The position numbers were made by a program, and so were the translations under genes. Shown piece after piece: positions 11,501 through 23,962 of a stretch of 64,000 nucleotides of DNA. The notes below the pieces were generated by a model. That model worked only from the letters and a program-made list of their open reading frames with translations, had not been told where the DNA came from and ran no database searches. The DNA is from Alopecurus myosuroides (Eukaryota > Streptophyta > Magnoliopsida > Poales > Poaceae). The stretch lies in NCBI GenBank assembly GCA_028641055.1, contig CM054062.1, forward strand, positions 25,428,536 to 25,492,535, written 5' to 3'. Each line of letters opens with the position of its first letter. Positions within the stretch are counted from its first letter, which is position 1.

Positions 11501-12239
11501 ATAGAAATTGCCATTAATTACCAAAATCAAAAAATGGGGCACCATGCACTTCCAATCGGCCGTCTCCCCTCGACCTCTCTGTTGTCTGGGAAGGGATCCA
11601 CCGCTATACATATCCTTCCACAACTAAAACAGGTGCACCTCCCACAGCAGGCACGCGGAACCGCTCCACATCTCACGGGCTCACCCTCAATCCCAAGTGT
11701 CCTAGATATAGCCTCCGCGTGACACTCCTCACCGCGATAGTGACCACAGTGTCGAACACATCGAATGTCCCTGTTTGGCCCGCCGAGGCGAGTGTAGCTC
11801 CCGAATATGGAGTGCCTTCATGGTTGTTTCCCCTCGTGTCGGGCGGCACAAGATTCGGTACTTCTTACAAAACGAGCAGAGGGGACACGACATTAGAAGA
11901 TACAAATTATGGAGTTTTTTTTTTTGCTAGATAGGAATGTCTAACGACCGTGATGTTATGCCTAACAATTGGGCCAACTGGTCATATGCACGGTTAGGGC
12001 TTGAAAACTCGACAGACTGTGCTATTTATTACACTGTTACAAAATAGCGGTAGTTTTTAATTATGAAAATGAGAAGTGATGGTCTTTGTAAAACCTAACC
12101 TCAAATATGGTGGTTTTCTGCAATTTTAGCGCTCGGATACTCTTTAGTTAATACCGATCTAACAATTGCTAGCCTTATATGAATCTTCACGACGGACCCT
12201 AAACACATCCCTGTGTCCTAGAACACCTCATCCACGGTT
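11501..12239. other. Intergenic DNA, nothing recognised
   Basis: No coding frame with a recognisable domain and no terminal repeats. The right part may be more of the LINE found from about 12240, but I cannot show it. Confidence 0.4.
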
Positions 12240-12317
12240 TATTTTTTCCATATGGCTATTTCTACATAAAAGACGGTTTAGAGATAAGGTTCTTGGAGGA
12301 CAGGTGGATAGGTACTA
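12240..12317 (+). mobile_element. LINE (non-LTR) ORF2 relic, left part interrupted by the copia element
   Basis: Just before the copia insertion the plus strand reads FYIKDGLEIRFLEDRWIGT, the 'IGDGxxxRFWEDxW.G' stretch found between reverse transcriptase and the zinc-finger-like domain of plant LINE ORF2. The same frame resumes after the insertion at 25302 with TLCEQYPSLYNI. The left limit is approximate. Confidence 0.75.
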
Positions 12318-13637
12318 TGAATGGATAGTATGGGCAGCTAGAGGAGGGTGAATAGGTGCTAATTCCAAAATTTAATTCTTTTTCGATTTAGGCTTGACAC
12401 AAAGCTAAATTATCTAGATATGCAACTAAGGTGAACTTACCTATATGACAAGAGCAACGCTAAGTAAGATACAAACACAAAGTAAAGGTAGAGGATACAA
12501 GGAATCGATAACGGAAGCACGCGAAGACAAGGATGTATTTCTGAGTTCCTCCTTTTGAGGGGAGTGCATCTCGTTGGAGGGGTGTCAGTTTCTCCACGAA
12601 GGCCCACTCAACGCCACCAAGGCCTCACCCTATTCTCCTATGAATTCCTCCGTAAAGGCCTAGGTCACCTTCCACTATTGATTCCCTTTGAGGCGGAAAT
12701 CGATGCCTTTACAATAAGCTTGAGGAACACACCCATATCCGAATTGGGGGCTCCCAAGAACGCCAATAATGTTGCTACAATTAACAAGTGATCAACAATG
12801 AAGTTTAGGTTTTCCACAAGGAAACCCTAGACTTTAATCCCTCAACTGAATGGGGGGATATGAAGAACGACTTGGTGAAGTTGTAGATCGGTGCCTTCTC
12901 CTTCAATCATCCAAAGATCAACGAGTTAGGGTGGAGGGATTGGGATAAATATAGCTTTTGGGGAGCTCAATAAATGCATCTTAAATGCTTGGAAGAACCA
13001 GAGCTCTTGGGGAAGAAGTAGGGGTATTTATACCCCCTCAATAAATGTGCTTGTTGAAGTCGAGGAATTGGACCGGAATTTGCGGTTTAAACTTGAACCG
13101 GATATTCTAGTTGCTTGGTCTGCTTCAGATCTGGATTCTTCGAAGGGGTTGACCAAACTAGAAATTCCGGTTCCCCAAAATTTCTAGTTGGAAATTTCTG
13201 GTACATTCAAGTGACATAATGATTCTGGGACTTAGCCATTTCTCGAGTCCTTCTTCTCCAATCAGATATTACGCCGGAAATTTCCGGCTCACTTCTGTGC
13301 CGCAAACCTTTAGTCCTTAGCCTATTTCTTCGAGTCGTGGTACTAACCGGATATTCTGGTTGGGAGGAAATTTCCAGTTGGAAATTTCCGGCACCATCCA
13401 GTTCCAGAAGATTTCTTTCCTTAGCCATTTTCGCTGAGCCTTTTCAGAACCGGATATTCCAGTTGGACCAAACGGTCACCGCAAGGAACTGTGAATGTTG
13501 ATCTACCTTCACAATTTTTGGTGTTTGATGCATATGAATAATATTTAACACCTGCATGACTAAACACCTGATTAATAGAATCACTAGTATGATTAACTAA
13601 CACACAAAATACAAGGGATCTAAGAAATTCTCTTTCA
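12318..13637 (-). repeat. Left (3') LTR of the copia element
   Basis: It aligns along its length with 23963-25296. The element-orientation start TGAAAGAG is at 13637 and the end ...CATTCA at 12318. A polypurine tract (CAAAAAGGGGGATAC on the minus strand) lies just outside at about 13638-13652. The LTR contains many copies of short palindromes such as GGAAATTTCC and near-palindromes such as CCGGATATTCCGG. Confidence 0.88.
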
Positions 13638-15704
13638 GTATCCCCCTTTTTGGTGTTAGATGACAATATTATGATTTGAAAATAAAACCATACCAAGATC
13701 ATGTTTTTTAATGAGATGGAAATTGCTCCCCCTAGAAGTGTGCATAATTTTAGTTTGCCTTAGGAATGAAAATACAAACTTAAGAGGGGAACACATTCCA
13801 ACAAGATAACAACATGATACAAAATGAGACAATGTCAACAACTATATTGAGAGATTGAGTTGAATATAGTACCTTGTGCATAGAATACATGTGTAGATAA
13901 TACCAACATAAAATATAAGATAATCCATAATATAGATAACCACAATAGATCCTAACACACCATAGTCTCACAATAACAAAGTTCAACACACGAAAAGCAA
14001 ATAGTTCGAAACGAGAATAAAAGGGGCACAAGCTCTCCGAGAATGATAATAGAAAATGCTTGTGCCCGAACCCATGCAAATCCCACGGAGACCTAATAAA
14101 CTACTTCTCCCCCTTTGGCATCGAAATACCAAAAAAGGAGACAAGTAGTGATGCTAGCGTACCATGACAAGCTAGTCGTCATACTCCTCTGAAGTCTCCT
14201 CATCTGAGCCATTAGCCTCTCCATCATCATCATCTTCCTCATCATCGTCAACACGAGCACTAGAAGGAGCGGTAGGAGTTGTAGCATGAAGAGCAGTCTC
14301 GATCTTAGCCCAAGGAGTGAGGTCACTAGAGGACCAGTGAGAATAGGATTCAGGAGATAAATCTGTGGGAGGAGTGCCGGTAGCACCACTCACATGGTGA
14401 AGAATTTTTGCTGCTGGGAGCTGGACATAGCACGATTTCTGCGATAAGCCTGGTATTTTCAGTTGGAATTTTCTGGTACACTAAAGTGACATAATGATTC
14501 TAGGACTGAGCCATTTCTCGAGTCCTTCTCCAATCAGATATTACACTAGAAATTTCTGGCTCACTTCTGTGCCGAAAACCTTTAGTCCTTAGTCGATTTC
14601 TTCAAGTCCTGGTACTAACCGGATATTCTGGTTGGGAGGAAATTTCCGGTTGGAAATTTCCGGCACCATCCAGTGACAGAAGCTTTCTTTCCTTAGCCAT
14701 TTTAGCCTTTTCAGAACCGGATATTACGGTTGGACCAAAATTTCTGGTCACCACTAGGAACTATGAATGCTGATCTACCTTCACACTCTTTGGTTTTGAT
14801 GCATATGAATAATATTTAACACCTGCATGACTAAACAACTGATTAATAGAATCACTAGTATTGTTAACTAACAAACAAAATACAAGGGATCTAGGAAATG
14901 CTCTTTCAATCTCCCCCTTTTTTGTGTTAGATGACAATACTATGATTTGCAAATAAAACCATACCAAGATCATGTTTGTTAATGAGATGGAAATTGCTCC
15001 CCCTAGAAGTGTGCATATTTTAGTTTGGCTTAGGAATAGAAATAAAACTTAAGAGGGGAACAAATTCCAACATGATACAAAATGAGACAATGGCAACAAC
15101 TATATTGAGAGATTGAGTTCAATATAATACCTTGTGCATAGAATACATGTGTAGATAATACCAATGCAAAATATAATATAATCCTCAATATAGATAACCA
15201 CAATAGATCCTAACACACCATAGTCTCACAATAACAAAGTTCAACACACGAAAAGCGACGAGAATAAAAGGGGCACAAGCTCTCAGAGAATGATAATAGA
15301 AAATGCTTGTGCCCGAACCCATGCAAATCCCACGGAGACCTAATAAACTACTTCTCCCCCTTTGGCATCGAAATACCCAAAAAGGAGACAAGTAGTGATG
15401 CTAGCGTACCATGACAAGCTAGTCGTCATACTCCTCTGAAGACTCCTCATCTGAGCCATTAGCCTCTCCATCATCATCATCTTCCTCATCATCGTCAACA
15501 CGAGCACTAGAAGGAGCGGTAGGAGTTGTAGCATGAAGAGCAGTCTCGATCTTAGCCCAAGGAGTGAGGTCACTAGAGGACCAGTGAGAATAGGATTCAG
15601 GAGATAAATCTGTGGGAGGAGTGCCGGTAGCACCACTCACATGGTGAAGAATTTTTGCTGCTGGGAGCTGGACATAGCACGATTTCTGCGATAAGCCTGG
15701 TATT
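13183..15704 (-). repeat. 1.25-kb tandem duplication spanning LTR and internal region
   Basis: Copy 1 (about 13183-14457) and copy 2 (about 14458-15704) are near-identical in sequence and order: half of the LTR, the LTR/internal junction with a polypurine tract, then an acidic ORF (14172-14393 in copy 1, 15419-15640 in copy 2; both start MSGATGTPP and end in an Asp/Glu-rich tail). Both copies end with GATAAGCCTGGTATT before diverging. So the element carries an additional partial LTR and a second polypurine-tract region inside its 3' half. Confidence 0.85.
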
Positions 15705-16900
15705 GCTCCTTATGGATGTCTATCTTCATGCACAAGATATTGCGCTAAGACCAGGAGAGCTTCCTGACTTAAGGCACAAAGGAGGCATCCATTCGAGGAG
15801 CACGATCAACTGGAGGAGCACGAGGTGAAGCAGTAGAGCTAGTGCAAGCATCCCTCATAAAGGATCCACTATCGGGAGCAGAAGTAGGAGCAGTCGGACG
15901 TTTCTCTCTCTGCATATAGATCTTCTGGAAGTGATGATCCTCCATCAGAAGCCCACTGAAATCTTGATCCTTCAGAGTATCCTTGATGAGCATCATGATC
16001 TAAGGAGCATATGGGATGGTGTTCCCACCCAACATAGCATTGTGCATCTCATTAAAGAGGAAGTCCATAACACCCACGGGGTACTGCTTCTCAGTGTTAG
16101 GATCCTCAATGCATTGCTTAGCCAAGACCAACAAGTTGACAAGCGGACTAGTGAGTGCATTCTTGTTACCTCCACTCGGTGCAATTAAAGACCTGAAGAT
16201 GCGAACAAGCTGACCATAGAAGGGGAGGAGTCCTTCCACCTTCCAATGACACTACCCAGGGCATACATATCAATCATGAGCTCCTTCGGTTGGGCCTATC
16301 ATCATGCATACGGTGGCCAATCGGAGGGTGCTCCTGAAACCTGTACCCAAGCACACGAGCAAGATTTCAGAAAGTTACATCATAGAATGGTGTTCCAGAC
16401 ATCCACTTAAAGCACCGGTGCATATCATTGACAATCACCAAGGTGGAGATGAACTGCATCACTAAGGGAACATTCTAAGGGCATTGTCTTTCCATGAGAT
16501 CATCAAGAGCAAACCTCTCCACCACACCAGCAGCTTGAGCAAAAGCTTCCTTGTCCTTGAGAAACTGGAGCTTCCTTGGGTTCATAGGACGGATAGGAAA
16601 CTTGTAATCAATATAGATGTCCATGTCAATATAGGATTTCTCCATGCACCAAAACTTGCGATCCTCAAGCTCATTATCCCCCTCATGAGCGTACCAAATT
16701 TTCTATCGAATCAGAGTGTACTCGGAAGTGCTAATTTCATTCTTGTAGTTCTGCCTCTTTCCCTTGCTCTTCTTCTTGGGAGCCTCCTTCTTCACAATTG
16801 TGGTCTTTTTCTTGCTAACAGATTCCTTGCAGACCTAGAATCATCAGGCTCCTCATCACTAGTCTCACGGAAATTAAGGCGCATGTGAGAGTTCAACTGA
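15419..16900 (-). pseudogene. Extra 3' ORF of the copia element (env-like/plant transposon protein), broken
   Basis: Between pol and the 3' LTR the minus strand encodes fragments in shifting frames: KFWCMEKSYIDMDIYIDY, FPIRPMNPRKLQFLKDKEAF, then VGVMDFLFNEMHNAMLGGNT and an acidic C-terminus (DDDEEDDDDGEANGSDEE). This resembles the uncharacterised protein found downstream of pol in grass Sirevirus-like elements and annotated as a putative plant transposon or env-like protein. Several in-frame stops and a frame change make it non-functional. No membrane segment typical of a real envelope protein is visible, so 'env-like' is a positional label only. Confidence 0.55.
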
Positions 16901-18109
16901 GGACCAACATTGGAGCCACCTGTGAAATTAGATTGATAGATGGATAGAATAGGTAAGTACACACAAGTCACAACATAGAAAATATACTAGGAATGATAGA
17001 AAAGCATCAACAAAGCGATCAAGAAGTAGTCCAAGCAAAATCATAAAAGTTCTGAAATCTAGAAAAACTGACAGAACCCCAACCGGAATTTCTGGTTCAG
17101 CACTGAACCGATTCCACGATTTCAGAACTAGGGAGATTTGAAACTAGGTTTAACCAAGATCGGTCAACGGGGATGCTATCATATTGTTTCTAGCATGCAA
17201 TAGATCATCCTAGGAACCTCTACCACCAAGCCAACACAAAAAAACAAGTCACCAAAGAAGGAATAGGAAAAACACCCTAGATTGGAAATAGAGGGAGTTA
17301 CCCGTATCCATGGAGAAATGTTCTTGGAGGAGATGATTCCCGGGGAGGAGGAGCACCAGATCCGGCCAAAACCAAATAAATCTGGTGGAGGAAGTCACCG
17401 GGAGGGCTTGGGGTCTTCGAGGTGGCGGCTATGGTGGAGAGGGAGATTGGGGTGGAAGATAAATAGAAAAACTGCTTCTCACCCCAACCTCCTGTATATG
17501 GGGAAGATTCGCCTGAATAGAAATTCCGGTTCAAACTTGAACCAGAAATTCGGGTCGAACCGGAAATTCCGATCCAGAACTGGACCAGAAATTCCGGCTG
17601 CCTCCAGAACCTCAACTTCCTGGTTTCAAATGACTTGTGTGCAAGATAGAATTCTGGCTTTTGGATAGGAAGGCTTAGGATTAGATAGCCAAACTAAAAT
17701 TGGTACTTCTCCCTCATTCTTGCAAGAATCAAGCAAAGAAATGCCAAGTTAGAGAGAGTTTCCCTCAAAACACTTAGCTAGGAAAATCGAGAGAAATGCG
17801 ATGAAATACAAATAAAATCTCAACTAAGATCCAAATAAAACCAACTCTTCAAAGATAAGAGGTTGGTGGCCTAGGCCACCATGTAAGAGAGTATGGCATG
17901 CCACCGCGAAGATGTATCTTGAGTGCATTGCCAAATCTCAACATTTTAGCTCACAATCCACAATTAGAAAAGAGAGATATAAATGATTTTTTACTTTGGG
18001 CATAATGGGGGGAGGGAGAGTCCAATGTATTAGGACAACACTCCCCCTATGTCCATGCATACTCCTAAACCCAAACAAATAGTCAACTATAGGTGTGTAT
18101 GCAAGATCC
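16901..18109. other. Non-coding internal region of the copia element
   Basis: Untranslated spacer between the extra ORF and RNase H. At 17080-17610 it again shows AATTCCGGTT-type motifs like those in the LTRs. No open frame with a domain. Confidence 0.5.
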
Positions 18110-21100
18110 TCAAGTCAAGCTCCTTGAATCGATCATATTTAGCTCATTCCTCAAAAACATAAATATTGAATCATCAAGGAGCTTTGTGAATATGTTGGCA
18201 AGTTGATCCTTGGTGGGCACATAGGCTAGTGCAATATCTTCACAGACAACATGATCTCTAATGAAGTGATGACGAATCTCAATATGCTTCGTTCTTGTGT
18301 GTTGCACCGGGTTGTAGGCAATCTTGATGGAACTCTCACTGTCACATAGGAGGGGCACTTTGTCACAGTGAACATCATACTCTTTGAGAGTTTTCCTCAT
18401 CCATAACAATTGAGTGCAAGCACTAGCCGCTACCACATACTCGGCTTCGGGGATGGAGAGAGATATGCAATTTTGCTTCTTAGGAGACCAACTCACCAAG
18501 GACCTATCAAGGAATTGGCAAGGCAACAAAGTCGATTTCCTATCGTCTTGATCTCCAGCCCAATCTGAGTCTGTGTACCCACTGAGAGAGAAATGTTCCC
18601 CCTTTGGGTACTACAACCCAAACCTTGAGGTATGGACCGAATACCGAAAGATCCTATGAACCACCATCAAGTGGATTTCCTTAGGAGCCGCTTTATACCT
18701 TTCACACACCCCTACACTAAACACAATATCGGTCTAGAAGCACAAAGATAAACCAAAGAACCAATCATAGAACGATACAATTTTTGGTCCACGTCTTTAC
18801 CATCCGGATTACGCTTGAGATGGCACTTGGTTTGCATTGGAGTGACATTGCCTTTTGCATCATGGAAGTTGAACCTCTTCAGCATGTCTTGGGTATACTT
18901 GGCTTGAGAAATGAAAGTCCCACGAGCCAATTGCTTGATATCAAAGCGAAGGAAGAATTTGAGCTCTCCCATCATAGACATCTCAAACCTGTCAGTCATA
19001 AGCTTTGAAAATTCATCATTGAAAGCTTGATTATTTCAGCCAAAGTAATATCTTCCATGTATAGTTGGCATATGAAAAGATACCACATAACCCTCTTAGT
19101 GAAAAGGGTAGGATCCATTTTCCCAACTTCAATTCCACGGTCTTGCAACAACTCTCGAAGATGCTCCTACCATATATGTGGTGCTTGTTTAATTCATAGA
19201 GCGCCTTATCGAGCTTCTAGACATAGTTAGGGAAGTTGGGGTCCTCAAACCCCGGTGGTTGCTTAACATATACCAACTCTTTCAATGGACCATTTAGAAA
19301 AAGCACTTTTGACATCCATTTGTTGCAATTTAAATTTATGCGAAGATGTATATGCAAGAAGGATACGGATGGACTCAAGGTGAGCCACGGAGCATAGGTT
19401 TCATCAAAGTCAATGCCTTCTACTTGAGTGTAACCTTGAGCCATAAATCTTGCCTTGTTCTTTATGATAATTCCATGCTCATGTTGCTTCTTCTTGAATA
19501 TCCACTTGGTGCCAATAACATTGTGGCAATCTTTGGGCTTCTCAACTAGCTTCCACACTTTGTTGCGCTCAAAGTTACTGAGTTCTTCATGCATAGCTTC
19601 CACCCAATCCGAATCCTTAAGATCCTCAAATACTTTATTTGGTTCCACCATGGATATATGAGCTTGATGCTCATTAAAGCTTGCCAATTGAACTCTTGTG
19701 GTTCTATTTCCTCTCAGATCACCCAACACTTTGTCACTGGAAAAATCAATGTTCCTCAAAGCTCTTGTAATCCTTTCTTGACGACGTACTTTGATCACCT
19801 CATTGTTGTGAGGAGGGATCACTTGATCCTCTTGATCATTTGGGTCCCCGTCTTGACCGGAATGTTGGCCTTGATCATCATTATGACTTGCTTCAACATG
19901 AGAAAAGTAGAAGGTTGATCTTTTCCTTGATCTTTGCTAGCCTGAATGATAATAGAACTTGGTTCTTGCATAGCAACTTGATCAACGGGAGGAGGGTCTT
20001 GAACTTGTTCTTGGGCTGGTGCACCACTTGCTCCATTGGCATGTTCTTATAATGTAGACAAGGGCTCCACTTAAGTAGAGCATATTTCTTCTCGATCCGC
20101 CACAAGGTGTCCCTCAATGGGGCGGAAAAATCACACACCCATTCTTCCTATGGCTTCTTGAGGCATTTCAACATCTACATCAGAAACATGAAATTGGGCC
20201 ACTTGGGAGCCATCATTTTCTTCGAACACCATGCTTACTAGATTCAATGACAATCTGTGAGGTTTTGTCAAAGACTCTATAAGTGTGGGATTCGGCACCG
20301 TAACCAACAAATGTACCCTCGAGAGTTTTAGATTGGAATTTAGATAAACGAACTCCTTTTACCAAATAGAAACACTTACAACCGAAGACACGAAAGTAGG
20401 AGATATTTGGTTTGTTCCATGTGAGTATCTCATATGGAGTCTTCATTAATCCTTTGCGGAGGTAGAGCCGGTTTGATGAGTGACACATTGTAGAGATTTC
20501 TTCAGCCCAAAGATATTGTGGATACTTATACTCTGCCAACATGGACCTAGCCATATCCATGAGGGTCCGGTTCTTCCTTTCGGCTACACCATTTTGTTGA
20601 GGGGTATATGCTTTGTAATATTGATGAAGAATACCCTCTTCAATAAGAAACTCATTAAGGGTGTAATTCTTGAACTCGGAGTCATTATCACTCCTAATGA
20701 CCAAATTGTGTTGACGTTGAACTTGATTGGAGAAGTCGATGATGTATTGTTGGGTCTCACTCTTCAACTTGAAGAAATAAAACTAAGTGTATCTTGAGTA
20801 GTTATCAACAATCACCAAGCTATACTTCTTGCCTCCAAGACTTGCCTCGGGCACGACACCAAAGAGATCCACATGGAGAAGTTCTAGAATCCTCTTTGAT
20901 GAGATAATAGTCTTACTTGGATGCGAAGAATCATTCATGTTTCCTTCAACACAAGCCCTACACACACAATCTTTGGCAAAGGAAATATTTTCTTTTAGTC
21001 TGAGGATGTGGACACCCTTGTGAAGGCTATGCAAAGTTCTCATGTTGATATGGGATAAGCGGCGATACCAAAACTACCCCACGTCGACCTTACCGAAGAG

Positions 21101-21480
21101 ACACATCGCTTGAGTGTTGGTTGACTCCGAAAAGTCTACCACATAGACCTCATTTTCTAGATGCCAAACATAAGCAACATCGAGAGTCTTGCTCCACAAG
21201 AGGACCACGATGTCAGGTTCAAAGAAGAACGAAAGTCCCACCTTTCCTAAAGCATGAACTAAAAGTAAATTAAAACCAAGGGATTCTACAAGCATGATAT
21301 TCAAAAGTGTGATGTTAGAAGCAACAACCACCTTGCCGAGACCCGTTACCTAGGATCTTTACTAATCTCCATAAGTGACGGTTGCTTGATTTATATTTGG
21401 TCTCGACTCCGTCATAAGTGTCCTGCTTCCGGTCATATGACTTGTACATCCACTATCAAGTATCCGTTTTGACCCACCAG
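18110..21480 (-). pseudogene. Copia pol relic: protease, integrase, reverse transcriptase, RNase H
   Basis: In minus-strand order: the aspartic protease active site LDSGCTSHMTGS near 21455; a GAG-pre-integrase zinc region (LSHINMRTL...CRAC) near 21040-20930; integrase core with HVDLFGVVPEASLGGKKYS near 20880 and YTPQQNGVAERKNRT near 20600; reverse transcriptase from WVEAMHEEL near 19610 to PPGFEDPNFP near 19225, continuing to 18712; RNase H with SIPEAEYVVAASA near 18450 and TKHIEIRHHFIRDHV near 18270. The catalytic reverse-transcriptase motif, usually YVDD, reads YMED near 19060. Stops and frame changes occur between and within domains. The protein would have processed, copied and integrated the element; this copy cannot. 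Confidence 0.88.
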
Positions 21481-21694
21481 AAGCATAGTCCTACAAGAAA
21501 TCATTGACTTGAGTTAGAATCCGATGAGGGTCCTCTCATGTTAGCAACAAGGGTCTTTGGAACCCAAGTAGTGTAGTCAATGTAAACCTCAATAGGACCA
21601 ACATATTTAGCTTGCACAACACCATAATGACAATACCACTCGCACCAACACTCTTTGCTTGTGCGAGCTTGGCCTTCTTCTTGATCTTCTTCTT

Positions 21695-23925
21695 CTAATT
21701 CTTGATCTTGGCAACATAGCCAAGACCTTGCTTGCCATTTTGTGGACTTTGAACCACTTGTTGCCTTGGAGCCACAACCTTCTCAGCACTAGGGCCCTTT
21801 CCCTTGATTCTTGCTAGCTCTTCCTTTAACCTAGCATTCTCCTCAATAACATTTGCATGATCACAAGAAGAAGTAGATGTACTAGGCACATTGAATCAAT
21901 CTAGTTGAGTTTGAAGTTGTTCACGTGACTTATTGAGGGCAGAGAGTTCACCCTCCAAGGCCTTGTGAGCCTTGGTGAGCTTCTCTATCTCATCGCTTAG
22001 TTTATCATGACCAACCCCAAACTCAAGCTTTTTCTTTTTGGCCATTTTATATTTAGCAATTGCACGGTCACGTTCCTTAGTGAGTTTAGACATTTGATCA
22101 TTATGTGACTCCTCAATAGCCTCAAGTTTCTATTCAAGAGAGACTCGAATCTCATCCTTTTCCTCAAGAGAATTTGAGAGGGATGCCTTTTCAATTGCAC
22201 CTCTCTCTGTCTCACCTTTCTTCTCAAGAGCCTCTTGAGCCTCTCCCAATTGGCTCATGGGAATATCAAAGTACCTTTTGGTCTCACCTTGCAAGTTAGA
22301 CATAAATAGATCCAAAGAGGAAATTTCATCTTCAACACTAGGGCTACCAAGGTTATTCTTTTCATTTTGAGTCTTAGAGTTGGAGGAAGATGATACCTCA
22401 GTGGCCTCTGCCATGAAGAACTTTGTGAAAGGTTGAGGAAGATTTTCATTGGGTATTCAAAGAGTGATGGAGATGCAATACAAATAGCGGCCACTTAACT
22501 TGTGATTTCCTCTTCTTCTTCATCATCGGAATCGTACTTTTCTTGAGTCACCAGCACAAACCTTGAAGATGGTTTCTTGTTGAAAGGTTTATTCTTGAAG
22601 TTAGCCTTCTTGTGTGGGAGCTTTGACTTGTCCTTGAGAACAAGTTTTTCTCCTTGACTTTCCCTATTCTCGAATGGGCACTCGGCAACGAATTGATACT
22701 TGTATTGAAAATTGAAAGAATCCCTCACTTTTTGAGTCCCTTCCTTGCCATATCTTGACTTGGTCTTCTCCTCAACATATGCCTTAGCCTTGGGAGGGTT
22801 CTTCCAAAACATTTGCACGACAAGAGCAATGAAGTCCTTAAGCACCGGATCATACTCTTGAGCATTTAGTGGGCCAAGTCTTCCCTCAATTCAACCTCTT
22901 CTTATTTATCCACCATCTTGGTCACAACCTTGGCCTTCAAAGCAACGGAGGCCCCTTTGTGCATCCTAATAGCACGAGCACGAGTGTTTTGATCAAGTTT
23001 TGTTTGAACTTGAAAGGATGCCATCTCTTACATCACCTCATTTGAAGTCATGAGATGGTATTTGTGTCTTCCTTAAAGGCTCTTCAAGTCCACGGGCTCA
23101 AATGGCATGCAGGCACTCACATACTTCCTCTTGATCCAAGCATCATCAACATGAGTGGCACCAAGACCACTAAATGCGGTAGCAAGTGTCTTGAGTCTTC
23201 GGTACATGTCCCGATGGCTTTCACCATCATGCATATAGAACCCTTCGGCCTCATTGCTAAGGTATCAAACCTATTTCTCTCATGCTTTCATTGCCCTCAA
23301 ACATGGAGATATGAGAATTCCATGCTTCCTTGGCGGTGGAGAATTGTTGAATGTGCGGCATGATCATCTCACCTGCAGCTTGTTGAATCATGTGCAATAC
23401 GGTGAAGTTGATTTGGCAATCAACCACTTCTCCTCTTATCAAGTTCTTGGGGTCATGGGGCTTGTATCCATCTTCAATGGCTCTCCATAGCTCAATGCAA
23501 GAAGATTTCAAGTGAGTTTTCATGAGATATTTGCATTGACCAAAAGAATGTGCATCAATTTTAGGAGGGTCGCCTCTAGTGTTTATATGAGGATGTGGGA
23601 TAGGAGGATCAGGAGAGTACTGTCCGGGGACGTTATGGTAATCTTCCTTTTCATCCTTTACCTTAGAAGATGAGGTTTTCTTAGAGGATGGAGCTTCACT
23701 TTCAGATTCTTCACCCTCATCATCATCATTCTTATCATCCGGAATTACTTATGGAGGAACCGAAGATGCGGATGCCGGGTCCTTGGCTTCTAAGAGTTGC
23801 GTCATCAAATCATGCAACTCCTTCATTTGGGCATCCACGAATGAGGTCAAGGAAGTTTGCATTTCCTTGAGATCATTCATGGTGGTCGATGCCTCGGACT
23901 CGGTGATTTCCTCTCCGATGGCCAT
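21695..23925 (-). pseudogene. Copia gag relic with coiled coils
   Basis: It starts at ATG 23925 (MAIGEEITESEAS), only about 37 bp inside the 5' LTR. An in-frame stop follows near 23750. Then come HLKSSCIELWRAIEDGY and HDGESHRDMYRRLKTLA, typical of plant copia gag (UBN2-like). The zinc knuckle near 22690 has lost its first cysteines (QYKYQFVAECPFEN). The C-terminal part (21695-22414) is Lys/Glu-rich heptad-like coiled coil (for example KLTKAHKALEGELSALNKS), as in Sirevirus gag. Several stops and frame changes are present. Confidence 0.82.
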
Positions 23926-23962
23926 ACTAAACTCTTAGGTGGTTAAGCCCAAAATAACCAAT

